Of a DNA stretch of 64,000 nt, positions 12,644 to 24,240 are shown piece by piece. A model generated the notes under the pieces. It searched no databases. It was not told where the DNA came from and saw only the letters and a program-made list of their open reading frames with translations. The stretch covers positions 5,766,001 through 5,830,000 of the forward strand of contig JAYKKT010000076.1 in assembly GCA_036023115.1 (NCBI GenBank), written 5' to 3'. Numbering within the stretch: the stretch's first letter is position 1; the number at the start of each line of letters is the position of its first letter. Source of the stretch: Brasenia schreberi (Eukaryota > Streptophyta > Magnoliopsida > Nymphaeales > Cabombaceae). Both the position numbers and the translations under genes were made by a program.

Positions 12644-12682
12644 GCATTTGCCTATAAATAGAGGTGAGGGGGTCCCAAATGC
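12644..12682 (+). promoter_or_regulatory. TATA box between inverted arms (copy C)
   Basis: gcatttg (12644-12650) and caaatgc (12676-12682) are complementary and enclose cctataaatagagg, which itself has a 3-bp cct/agg stem. The arms differ in sequence from those in copies A and E. Confidence 0.5.
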
Positions 12683-13019
12683 AGATTCACGTGAATTTGC
12701 TTAGGAGGAGAGAGAGTGAGAGAGTGACCTAGCCATGTTGGCTCAAGGGTGAGATGGGTTCAAGCCTTGTTGGCTAAGTGGGCTGCAACCAAGGTGGGCT
12801 TGATCAAGGAAGGCTGCAATCATGGTATGGACATGGGCTCAACCAAGAAGGATCAGCTCCAAGAGGTAGGCTCCTAATCCCACCCTAAACCTAGCCTAGG
12901 ATCGACTAAACCTAGCGTAATCACCTAACCCACTCACTAAACCTCACCCTAACTAACCTAAACCTAGCCTAACTGACTCAAACAAAGCACCTAATCCCAC
13001 TCATAACCACCCTCTGCAC

Positions 13020-13340
13020 CTTTCGGCCACCTGCGCGCCAGTCGCCCTACCGGGCCCTACTGCAGCGCCCTTGCGCCCCCTGACGAGCCTCGTACCCCCA
13101 GTGCGCCTTAACGCCCCTGCACCCCCTGACACACCTCGTACCCCCAGTGTGCCTTAGCACCCCTGCGCCCCCTGACGTGCCTCATACCCCCACGCGCCTT
13201 AGCGCCCTGCGCCTTGCTGTGGCGCCCAACGCTCCGCGCCCTGCGCCCTAGCGCCAGACACCCTCAGCGCCCCGCGCCACTGTCGCGCGCCCTGTCACAC
13301 CCGGCGCTTAGCGTTGAGTTGCTGCCCCTTTTCACCCTCG
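13020..13340. repeat. GC-rich minisatellite, about 46-bp period
   Basis: Repeated gcgccttaacgcccctg, then ccccctgac and cctcgtacccccag. It is very C-rich on the plus strand and stands out against the AT-rich surroundings. Later units decay into irregular gcgcc strings. Confidence 0.85.
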
Positions 13341-13741
13341 GCGCCTAGCGCCTTGTTGTGTCTTAGCCCAGCTGCACTCCCACCGACCTGCCTTGCTTTA
13401 GAACTAGCCACCCCATCTAGGTTGTGACTAACCCTTAGCAAGCCCATACCCAAGCTTCCCTTTAGGGCCGATTAGTACCAGCCCTACCCTTTGGCTGGAC
13501 CCAAGCTCCAAGCACCTGCGCCTCTTCAAAGCCCAAACTCTCTCTCTCAAGCCACCTAGGGAGACCCCTCTTGGCTGCCCAAGGTGGACACAAGCCCAAG
13601 CGCGAGCAAGGAGAGGAAAGCTGAATCATTGTAAGTGTTTAAAATTCGGTTTTTATCTTACTCCTCTAAATTCAATTCAATTTTGATACGGGATTGTAAT
13701 AATGGAGCATGGTCTCCCCCCAAGATGTAATATCGGTGTTT

Positions 13742-13910
13742 GACACACGAGACATATACGTGCACTTGAGCCTTAGCTCTTATCTCGTACACGAGACACA
13801 CACGTGCACTTGAGCCTTAGCTCTTATCTCGTACACAAGACACCCACGTACACTTGAGCTTTAGCTCTTAATCGTACACGATTTGCACACACACACATTG
13901 AGCTTTCGCT
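13742..13910. repeat. ~43-49-bp minisatellite, about 4 units
   Basis: Units of cacacacgtgcacttgag, then ccttagctcttatc and tcgtacacgaga, the last one diverged. Confidence 0.9.
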
Positions 13911-13949
13911 CTTACTCCAAAGACTCTAGTAAGATCCATGTGAGTTGCA

Positions 13950-14790
13950 ATTTTATTCGGGTTGTTACTTTCAACTGTGTGCATTGTCATTTCAATTCCA
14001 CACTCACACACACGTGCATTGAGCTTCAGCTCTTATCAAGTATATATATATACTTTCAGCTAGGTTGTTACTTAAGTCATGTGAGTTTGTCATTTAAGCT
14101 TCCACACTTGCACACAAAGGGCACCCGAGCACTTGCTCAACACTCTCACGCACATTTTGGCCTTGACAGCCCCTAAGATATAGAGGTATCTATATACTTT
14201 CAGCTGCGTGAGTTTTACATTTCAAGTTGTGTACGTCTTTACATTCTGGGTGGTTCAAATTCAGTCGTGTGAGTTGTCTTTCAATTTATATACAACACAC
14301 ACGCACACATTGAGCCTTTCCGCTCTTATATCTATATTTCCCTTTTGGCAAAGTTCAATTCAAGTCGTGTGTGTGAGTTGTCTTTCCATTTATACACAAC
14401 GAACACATTGAGCCTTCCTGCTCATATATATACTTATATTTCCCTTTCGGCAAAGTTCAATTCAAGTTGTGTGTGTGAGTTGTCTTTCCATTTATATACA
14501 ACACACACGAACACGTTGAGCCTTACTGCTCATATATATACTTATATTTCAAATTCGGCAAGTTCAATTCAAGTCGTGTGAGTTGTCATTTCAATTCTAC
14601 ACTCACACACGCGTGCATTGAGCCTTTTCGCTCTTAATATAAGTATATCTCCCTTTCGCAATTTATATTCAAGTCGTGTGAGTTGCTTTTAAGGTTCAGG
14701 TATTTCCCCTTCAGCTACGTGAGTTGCACTTACGTTTCAGGTATTTACTTTAAGCTGGGTGTGTGAGTTGCTTTCAATTCGAGCCTAGCT
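13950..14790. repeat. ~105-bp minisatellite, 5-7 degenerate units
   Basis: Units carry caagtcgtgtgtgtgagttg, then tctttccatttata, then cattgagcctt, gctcatatatatac and tttccctttcggcaa. Clearest between 14260 and 14680. The gtgagtt core also occurs in the minisatellites of copies A and B. Confidence 0.85.
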
Positions 14791-15227
14791 CACATCATAT
14801 CAAACCCGAAGAGAGTTCGTACATCCTTGCATCTTGCGCATTTTCAAAGAGGAAACCCCGCACTACGCTCAAACTTCGCTAATCTAGGCCACTTGCAGCA
14901 CACACATCCGACCTAAGATAGCTTAAAAACTCAAAGACTTGAATACAGATAACCCCATAATAAAAATTGCAACTTAGGCAAACAAATCCTCATACTCGCT
15001 TTTCTTTTCAAAAAGAGTTCATGTTTGTTTAAAAGATCAAAGTTTTCTAAGCGTTGGAACTGACCCTTAGCACCGGTTCAAGAAGGTTTCAAGCGAAAAG
15101 ATCTCGCTTGTCCACAATTTCCTTTTAAAAAGTGAGATATATTTTAAAATCTTCGCTAGTTTGAGTAAGCTAGCTGGCATGCCCTTAAAAGCGACGTAAA
15201 CCCGGAATTTTCGTGTCTTACACATTG

Positions 15228-16370
15228 AAACAATTACAAAAGGTTGATTTGGTAGATCTGGTGAAAAGATTTGAAGAGTGTGAGCTATGGCTTGGTTATT
15301 CTGGATTAAATCAGCATAGATGGAACTGTATATCTGGTTTCTAAGATGTTTCATGTTGGAAGATCATATCCTCGAACACTGATTCTGCTAGAGCAGCCTA
15401 GGAGAATAATTAAGAGTACAAAAATCTTGTTAGATTCTTTTCTAACACAAGAATAATGGTGGTTGTCCCTCCAATTGAACTTTCTCAAGAAGAACGAGAG
15501 GGAGCACATGTTGCAGCATAACATCTTTAGCTCTTCTGTTGAGAAAAGAAACACCTTGGCTAGTGGAGGTTCCACCTATTGTCAATATCCCTGGAGATCA
15601 TATGTTCCTTAAGTTACATATGACATACATCGGCTGAGGAGAAATAATTGCTTAAGGAAATAAAACAACTTGAAGGAACAAGGGAAAAAGTTATTACTTA
15701 TGATGCCATGCAATCCAAAATTCAGGATTCATTGGGTCACTGAGGAATATGTTTCACTTTATTCTGACGATGAAGAAGGCCATGTCACTATATCAAGGAA
15801 TGATGGAAAATCCTTCAAGGGACTTTCTAATTCAAAGGGAAATGGGAAGGAACAATCAAGGAACTTGAAACTATATAAGAATTATACACACTCCAACGTT
15901 GGCGTGCCTAGTGGAATGAGACAAGTGGCTTTGCAGATATATTTGATGTTGATTATTTCATTCATCTGATGAAAGGATATGTAGAAGTTATTAAAGAGCT
16001 ACCAAGGGATCTTGAATCAATGGAACCTATTAGAGTGGATTGTAGCAAGCGTAAATGGCAGTTTGACTACATTTCAGAAGCATGCATGGGAATACGAAAG
16101 CTGCACTTGATTATTTCATCTTGATCAACAGTGAAGCTAATGTGGCTACATACTTCGGTAACATGAATAAGATGGTCTCTGCAATGCGAGCATTGAATGG
16201 GAAGTCAAAAAAACAATCTTCTTGAACCGGAAAGCATTTGCAGAAGCTACTACAACGGGGATCAATGAGGAGGAGCTGGCTCAAACTTTGTGGAATGTCC
16301 ATAGAGATGATTTTGCCATGGGAAGGGGATATGCTCTACCCGACTGCTTTTGTGAGTTTAGTTTGCAGTA
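15228..16370 (+). pseudogene. Decayed O-fucosyltransferase gene fragment
   Basis: Pieces resembling a plant GDP-fucose protein O-fucosyltransferase family member, in sense orientation with the neighbouring LTRs. From about 15925, one frame gives SGFADIFDVDYFIHLMKGYV, then VIKELPRDLE and VDCSKRKWQFDYI, typical of the middle of these proteins. After an apparent loss of about 100 codons, from about 16105, it gives ALDYFILINSEANVATYFGN, MNKMVSAMRALNGKSK, NRKAF and [13 protein letters not shown], the C-terminal part. A weak GLNQHRW near 15320 may be the first conserved block. Frameshifts (near 15920, 16100 and 16213) and stops show it is not functional. It may be a fragment captured by a retroelement or a relic host gene cut by insertions. 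Confidence 0.6.
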
Positions 16371-16479
16371 ACACATCATTGGAGGGTGAGAGAGCCATAA
16401 CATATGACAACAATCTGCTGGGCAAATTCAAGCCCTTTGGCATCCCTCCGGCTCCTCGTGGTGTTCCCCAAATCACGTT

Positions 16480-16700
16480 CAAGCTTATCCAACTCAGATA
16501 AAATCAAGAGGAGGATCAAGCTTATAAAATCCAGATCACGTTCAAGCTCATCCAACTCAGATGAGATCAAGATCAAGCTTATCAAGATCAAGCTTATCAA
16601 GTCTAGATCACGATAAAGCTTATCCCATCCAGATTTGGAAGAGGAGGATCAAGCTTATCAAGTTCAGATCACGTTCAAGCTTATCCAACTCAGATAAGAT
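16480..16700. repeat. Tandem repeat with AAGCTTATC core
   Basis: Four to six imperfect units of cagatcacgttcaagctt, then atccaactcagat and aagatcaag, directly upstream of the TATA box of LTR copy D. Confidence 0.85.
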
Positions 16701-16710
16701 AGGTATCCAT

Positions 16711-16728
16711 GAGCCTATAAAAAGGCTC
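16711..16728 (+). promoter_or_regulatory. TATA box in a 5-bp inverted repeat (copy D)
   Basis: GAGCC (16711-16715), loop TATAAAAA (16716-16723), GGCTC (16724-16728). Same layout as in copies A, C and E, but with different arm sequence. Confidence 0.6.
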
Positions 16729-18102
16729 TCCCAGGTGTTGCAAAGGCATCAACCATCAACTATAAAATACCAATCCGTGAAGAGAGAAAAACCGCAGGAA
16801 AGAGAGAGAAAGAGAGGGAGAGAAGGAAAAGAAAGGAGAAGAAGGAGAAGAGAAGCAAGCTCACCCTGCTCCACCATCCAACATCTACTCGTGAAGATTC
16901 CTCAGCCATGTTAGACACTTCATATCATCTTCCTCCTCAATTCCACAGGTTTGAACCATTTGTTTTATGAAGGTGATCAATTGAAAACTCAAAAATTTGC
17001 AGGTTTTTGCAGAAGACTGTACAAGGACTGAATTGAATATCGTGTTTGTGATCAATACTGATGCAAAACGTGCATGTTTATCCATTAATCTCCATGAACA
17101 TGATAAAAACAATATACCTCTATGATCCTTACGAATTTTAGGATTGGTTATAGGTTGAAAAGTGTTCCAAATGATCAAGGGAACATGTTTGAAATTTTCT
17201 GCAAATATGAACTTTTAAAATACATGACTGCACACACCTGAACAAAGATTTGTTTCAGACGAATGACTAATCCAATTAAGTTGATTTTTTGCACGTCCAA
17301 TATAGACATGTCAGGGATTATTTGATAAAATTTTGAGGATTTTATGTGGTCATTTTCCTAGTTAATTAAATCCGTGAACTTGAGCGGAAACTAGATGTTG
17401 TTTTGTAGAAACAGAACATTGAGGAATAGTTGCCTGTTCTTTTGCTCATATCTCTATAAATACTAAATGAAATTGCATGAAAATTGATTCTTTGGAAATT
17501 TAACATCTGGGGTCTTCCAGCAAAACAAAATTTACTGAATTTAGATGTTTGAGTGCAGAGATATGCCCATTTTTCTGAAACTTTGAACCACAAACACAAA
17601 ATTGTTCTGTGTTTCTGAACAGTCTTCGGTCATAGATTTGATTCTCAGGATTTACAAAAGTAAAGTATAAAATAAAAAATATTTTCTGCTTCTGCACATG
17701 TGTATCTTCTGTAAAAATTTTAGAATTTTTGCAGACTCAGAAGTATTTTAAAAAAATCAGAGAATAGGTGTCTGAAACATAACATATTCTGTAATGTGTA
17801 GAACCTGAAATTTTCAGAAATCAGGAACTTAGTCACAAATTCTGAAACTTATAAAATCGGGTTTTTACTTTTTCAAATTTAACGGATTCCAGATATTTTC
17901 CAAGCGTCTAGGCTAACTCTTGAGCACCGGTTCAAGAAGGTCTACGTCGAAAAAAACTCACTTGTCCACAATCGTCTATGAAAGTCAAAAAACCAAACTT
18001 TGTTAGTTTAAGTAAACTAATTGGCATGCTCGCGCACACGACGTAGTTCGAGAGTTTAATTTCAAATCCTAAAAGATTTTGAAATAAAAATTCATGTCTA
18101 CA

Positions 18103-20803
18103 AATATTTACCTTTTAACTTTAATGGTATCTTCTTATCACAAAGAATACCTGATTCTCCTCTCCATTTTAACCAACCAACATTAATTCTATGCGTAACA
18201 TCTCCATCAATTCTTCCATCACTCTGAAAAATTGACCCTAGGTATTTAAAACTTTTCTTTTGGGGAATGCAATGTGTGCTAATTTTAAGTTCTATGTCCT
18301 CTAAAGTAACCAAATAATCAAACTTATATTTCATATATTCTGTCTTTATTCTACTAAGTCGGAGGCCTTTGCTTTCTAATGTTTCTCTCCATAGTTCCAA
18401 TTTTCTATTAACTTTTTCTTTAGACTCCTCCACTAAAACAACGTCAACATGCACCAAGGTAATTCATCTTCAATATGTTTTGTTAACTCATCAATCACTA
18501 TTATAAATAAGTATGGACTTAAAGTTGATACTTGATGTAACCCAATATTAACTTAAAAGAAGTCTGTCATTTCTTCATGAGTCCTCACACATATTTTTGC
18601 ACTATCATACATGTCTCTTATAAGGTTTATGTATGTCAATGGGATACCTCTTTTTTCTAAGGTTCTTGAAAAAACCTCCCTTGGTACCTTATCATAAGTT
18701 TTTTTACATCAATAAATATCATGTGAAGGACTATCTTTTTTGCTCTAAAATGTTTCATAAGATATCTCAAAAGGTGAATCGCTTCAATAATAGTTCTATA
18801 GGTATGAATCTAAATTCGTTCTCTATTTTACTCAATAATTGTGTTAACCTATATTCGATAATTCTTTCCCACAATTTCATAGTATGGCACATTAACTTGA
18901 TACTCTGATAATTCGCACAATTCTAAATGTCTCCCTTGTTCTTATATATGAGTATTAGTGTACTCGCTCTCCATTCCTTTAGCATCTTTTGGTTTCTCCA
19001 TATTTCACTAAATAGTCTTGTGAGCCAAGTGAGTACTGTTTCTCATAGGATTTTTCAAACTTCTATAGGAATTTTGTCTGGTCCTACCGATTTACCACCC
19101 TTCATATGTTTAAGAGCCTCTTTGACTTTATTCTTTTGAATACGTTGATAGAAATTATGATTTATATACTTTTTTTTATTTGACTAACTCTCATAAGCTA
19201 ATACTAACATCTTTATTTTCATTAAAAAGCTTATAAGAATAGTTTTTCTATCTATTTCTTGTAACATCATTTGCCACTAGAATTTTTCATCCTCATCTTT
19301 AATGCATCTAACAAAATTAAGATCTTTAGTTTTCTTATCATTAGCCCTAGCTATCCTAAAAATATCTCTTTCACCCTCTTTTGAGTTGAGTTTTTTATAT
19401 AAATCCTCTCAAATTTTAGCTTTTGCTTCACTGGTGGCCTTTTTCACTTCCTTCTTTGCTTTCTGATAAGCCTCTAAAGTTTCACTAGTTTTCTTAGCAT
19501 AATATAATTTGTAACACATCTTTCGCCACTTTCTTAATATGTGTAGTCATATTGTTCCACATATCACAAGGTATACCAATATAATTCTAAGCATCTCCTT
19601 GAGGGACTTTTTGTTTAAATATATCTTTTTTCTCGCTTTTAAGGTTTCACTATTTAGTCTGAATAGCTCCATGCACTCTTTTCTTCTTTGTCTATTTTTT
19701 TATTTGTAAATCCATAACTAAAAGTCGATGTTTGGTGGTTAAGCTTTGTCTTGTAATTACCTTGCAATCTTTATAACACGCTCTATTTTTTTGTAGAAAT
19801 AAAGTAATCAATTTGTGTTTGTGATAAGTCACTCTTATACGTAATTAAATGTTCATCTCATTTCTTGAAGATTGTATTGACTATAAAGAGATCAAATGTC
19901 ATAGCAAAATTTAAAATCTCCCTATCTTTCTCATTTCTATCCCCAAAACCAAAGTTTCCATGAATACCTTGATATCCTAATGCCTCTTTACGAACATGTC
20001 CATTTAAGTCTCCTCTTAAACAAATTGTCTCGCTTTGTGGAATTCTTTGAATCACCTTATCTAACGCTTCCCAAAACACCGTCTTGATACTATCTTCTAG
20101 TCCTACTTGAGATGTGTAAGCACAAACATTATTCAAAACCTCTATTCCTACTAATTTCAATGTCATGATTCAGTCACCATATCATTGTATGTCTACTACA
20201 CTATCCTTTAAATCTTTATTTATGATAATACCAACTCCGTTTCAAGCATTTTCCTTACCTGAGTACCATAATTTAAAACTTGTATCCTCAATCTCCCTTA
20301 CTTTTTCTCCAACCCACTTTGTCTCTTGTAAACATAAAATATAAATCTTTCTTCGAATAATAGTATCTACCACCTTCATTAGTTTACCGGAGAGTGTTCC
20401 GATATTGTAAGAACCAATATGAATCTTATTATCTAGGACTAGCTTCCTTACCCCTCACATCCGTTCATATTGAAAATGAGGAGATCCTTTGTAATTTATT
20501 CACTATAGTCGGGCGGCAATGTAGGGGGACTAACTTCTTTACCCACACTTGTCCATGATGTGGGAATCTTCTCTACAATTGATTCACTACATCAGGTTGA
20601 AAATGTAGTAGCCTTTGCTTACTTTTCATTGCAGCGCGTCGCTAGGCAAATATGCCCCAAAGCAATGTTCATAATTTATGTAATTCATAGTATAAAAATT
20701 TGACAAAGTTTTACACTAACTGTCGGAAGCCTAACACAACCCTCCTCCCTTATGCGGGCTTGAGACTGATCATGCAAGGGTGATCTCTTACATGGGCGAA
20801 GTT
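18103..20803 (-). pseudogene. RTE-type LINE, 5' complete, 3' end missing
   Basis: Minus-strand copy of the LINE family seen at 60193-63410. Its 5' end near 20803 (cttcgcccatgtaagagatc on minus) matches that copy's 5' end, followed by a shared UTR with the ggaggagggttgtgtta motif. Endonuclease residues include QVGLEDSIKTVFWEALDKV and RGDLNGHVRKEALGYQGIHG (19858-20166); the first Gly of the usual GGDLN is Arg. The RT region is broken into short frames. The reading stops at the connection region (PLKLKGKYL at 18107), exactly where LTR copy D ends, so the 3' quarter is lost. Stops and frameshifts are frequent. Confidence 0.88.
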
Positions 20804-23779
20804 ATAGTAAAAGTACAAATCTTGATATCAAAACTAAATCTTCATTATTGTTTAGTGCTTGATTATGCATTTATATTTGAAATGATGATACTACTTTAAA
20901 ATATGATAGAAATTTCTTTATTTGGTATATAATTTGAAGCATGTCTTTAGTTAGTCGTGGCTATAAAGAAATCATATCCATCTACAAGCACGGTATAGTG
21001 TTCATGTTTTATTTTACACTCTAAGGCCTAGTCGGTGTAGGCATTGCGATGGCCATAGTATTTGGAGGATAGGAATTTGATTTTCTTTGATATGGTATGA
21101 TTTGATAGTTGTATATAGTTTGATTTTTCTTGTTAAAGAATCGTTCTCTTTTTATTATACTACCGTTAGCTTTAATTTTGCTTTGTACTTAAATAAATAA
21201 ATATGAATTCAGTTTTTGATGTTATTGGGTTATGTCGCTATTGAATTGTCAATGATTCATAGAATTTGGCCACCATGCATTAACTAGTCTTATGTCTATA
21301 TCAAATGAGTTTTATAGGTCATTAGATAAAGTGGTATCAGAGCATAGGTATATTTGTGGTATAATCTAAAGTTGTCGACTTGAAAAATCAACCCATAACA
21401 TGTATAATAAATTTGTAATGTTCTTTTGTAAGATATTAGTTATTAAAATATTCACTCCAGAGATTTAGATTTTAAGTCGTTTAAAGGCTAGTATGAAGTT
21501 TGAAGTAGATTATCGAAGTATGAGTGAGGGAGTTAGAGAGCTTTAACACATCATGAGTAAGAGACTTGGAGGGCTCCGACACAACCTAACCAAAGAACTC
21601 ATGGGTGTGTTTAATTCAAGGTATCACATGGGACAAACCCTTAATTTTAAGAACTACAATAGTATGTTCACGTCCAAAATCAAGCAAGGAACCCAAGTTT
21701 CATGACCCAAATTTCACTTAAAAAAGATGGCCCATGTCAATCTTGCGTGGAAGGTATGCTCTAACACCTCTCTCTGGACAACATTCTCTTCTCCAATCGG
21801 TCCCATCAATCATGTGTGCAAGGTATGTCGTAACCCCTCTCTTTGACCATGATCTCTCAAATCTCCATAAACTCCCAAATCTCTATGAAGAAATGAAAAA
21901 TCTATTTTGAGTTGAGGTGGCCACCATCTATGATGTTTTGGGTTGAGGTTGCCTCTGTTGAGTCGCTAATTGCAAGGGTTCTTTTGAGAGGGAGAGAGAG
22001 TTCAATGGGTCTAAGTGTGTGTATTTTGGTTGTAGTGACATGATCAAATCTCCTATATTAACTTCATTTGTGCATTTAGAATGATTAATTTATTAAGAAA
22101 AATATTTCAAATAAATGCCTGACTTCATATTAGATCATATACATAGTTATCTTTTAAAGCCTATTGTGCATTATAATGGTTATCTTTCAAACTATCATAT
22201 TGTTTATGCATACTAAATTCTCATATTAATTAGTGAAATCATATTAGATCATATCTTTTATAGTTTGATTTATGAAATTAATGAATATAAGAAACGGAGT
22301 ATTAAGAGAAGCTACCACATAGACAAATTTAGCATATACTATGCATAATACAAGGCATTTGGATGAACTTCAAAATTATCCCCATGAAAGATGTTGTATT
22401 CAACCGTACGCACTCTTCATTGTGAATTACGATTGAATGTGTATTTGAAGTCTTTAAGTTATAATTTCCTATTTTAAAAACTCAAATTTTGTACTCATGT
22501 ATAAGTGTAAATTGTAACAGTTGTATATACTTTACATAATTCCATTTCTGCACATGAGTTGAATGTTGTTCATTTCGAATAAGAATATGAAAGTAGTAAT
22601 GTAACAAGATTTTACGTATGAGAACCCCACAATGAAGTTACTCATGAACAGTTGCATGCATAATGTGGTAGTAATAGACATTTGAGAGACTTATTAATAA
22701 ATATGATGTGGAAAAACTATCGAAACAGTAAGTTTACTCAAATCTTAATTATGAATTTCAATATTATTATTTTCTTTCTTGTTTATGTTATTGAACTAAC
22801 TTTGATATCTCAAATTGTTTACAAGGATCATCTGGCTCATGATGTGGTCAACTAATAGCACTTTCGATGTGAAGGTAATGTATTGTATTTGTATACTTGA
22901 ATATTGTGTTTTAATTATAGTACTTCTCTTTGTTGTGTTTCTTTTTTAGTGTTTGATATTATTGTGATTTTTCCTTCTTTATTGTTGACTTTTCAATTGA
23001 ATGATTTCTTCTAGGAAGGATATCAATAAAAAATGAGGGCTTCGTATGATATAGTGGTTGATACTTTTTGGAAGGACTTTAGTTTGGACTTAAAGTTGTA
23101 GATGTAATTGATTTTGTTATGGACATAAAGTTATAATTTGTTTTATCTTTGAGTTATTATGCACTTAAAAGATTTTTACAGATGATATTTGTATTCATCT
23201 TTTTTAGATTATATCTATATATTGTAGCTCTCTTGAGAGTCGGAATTGCCTTATAAAAGGGAAAGTTATGGCAAAAATTTTGTAGAAAAGAGAAGCACAA
23301 ACATATTGTGTTTAAGATAATTGTGAATCTTAACACATGAAATTGTCTTCGGGCAAGTTGAGACTCACCAAAAGTTCAAAGGAATGCAAAAATATAAATT
23401 GTTGACTTATTTAGTATATGGATATGATGTTTGTAATTATGAATGTTGTTTTATGGTTCTAATTGAATCGATTGATCAGTCGATATATATGAAAATGATA
23501 TTTATCAAACATGAAAGTAGTTGTATGAAGTTGGAACTCAAGTATTAGGTCTAAGAGAAAATCAAACATGGAACCATGGTTTCGAGTGTTAGTTTCAAGT
23601 ACAAATCAAACTGGAAACTATAGATGGTCTTTACTATAAGTTTTACTGGCATGTGAGACTAGTACTATAGTTCCAGTGTTAACTGCTTGGTACCCTAAAT
23701 CAAATGCACCCTAAAGTGCCCCAACATTACATACTACCAATAAGCATAAGATAATAACTTTTAAGGAACTATAGTAATC
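20804..23779. other. 3-kb AT-rich stretch without a supported gene
   Basis: Only short frames. A possible retrotransposon 5' LTR end and primer-binding site are at 21335. A diverged 37-bp direct repeat (aaggtatg, then taac and cctctct) lies at about 21750 and 21820. It may be the untranslated leader and decayed gag-side sequence of the gypsy element that follows. Confidence 0.4.
21335..21346 (+). other. Possible tRNA-iMet primer-binding site
   Basis: TGGTATCAGAGC matches the common plant LTR-retrotransposon primer-binding site complementary to initiator tRNA-Met. It would mark the end of a 5' LTR just upstream. A matching LTR could not be paired by eye, so the assignment to the downstream gypsy element is inference. 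Confidence 0.5.
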
Positions 23780-24240
23780 TTCTGGTATTAGACAATAGGA
23801 TTAAGCACCTCGAAATGGTGTTCAATGTCATATGATGAGCACTTAGAGAATACAAAAGTGAGTTTACTCGATTGGAAAAGTATATGCCCATTATAGAGGA
23901 TGAACATGCCTAAGTCAAATAATTCAAGAGAGGACTGAATCCTACCATATTTGAGCGGATGTGCATGCATAAGAGATGGACATTAGGGGAGGCTTGTAAG
24001 TGAGCATTGGATATCAAGACCCCTATCATGAAATGTTAGGGAAAGGAGAGGGAATTCAAGCCCTCCAATAGTAGGCAAAGAAAAAAGCATAAAGAAGCCT
24101 ATAGATTTACAATGGTGCAACGTGAACCCTACTTCTCTTCTTATAGTTCAAGTTCAAGCTCGAGTTGCATAATCTAGGTCCGCTAGTAGAGATTAATTTA
24201 TCACAGATATAGAGGTGTAGGTCATCGATATAGAGATTGT
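23780..24240 (+). pseudogene. Ty3-gypsy gag remnant
   Basis: Plus-strand translation shows a retrotransposon gag block: YKSEFTRLEKYMPIIEDEHA, then FKRGLNPTIFERM and RWTLGEACK, followed by a basic, serine-rich linker. Stops interrupt it. The zinc knuckle expected after the linker is not recognisable. Confidence 0.7.

Larger units (their letters stand above)
11902..15222 (+). mobile_element. Long LTR copy C (about 3.3 kb, both ends visible)
   Basis: Starts TGTAAACATCCC and ends CGTGTCTTACA. The flanking pentamers are ctttg (11897-11901) and cattg (15223-15227), a 4/5 match that could be a decayed target duplication. In order: a repeated ggattggat/atccaaat region at 12430-12640, TATAAATA at 12653-12660, a very GC-rich minisatellite at 13020-13340, the polyadenylation-like block ggattgtaataatggag at 13692-13732, two further minisatellites, and the family terminal block at 15050-15222. 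No coding domains or primer-binding site, so it looks like a solo LTR of unusual length. Confidence 0.7.
16480..18102 (+). mobile_element. Related LTR copy D (left end not located)
   Basis: Contains a TATA box at 16716-16723 and ends with a diverged version of the family terminal block (17900-18102): gagcaccggttcaagaaggt, then ttgtccacaatcg, gtttaagtaaacta and a final CATGTCTACA. The body between is AT-rich without coding domains. It abuts the internal sequence of the minus-strand LINE at 18103. The left end could not be fixed; no TGTAGACA-like start was found. Confidence 0.55.
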
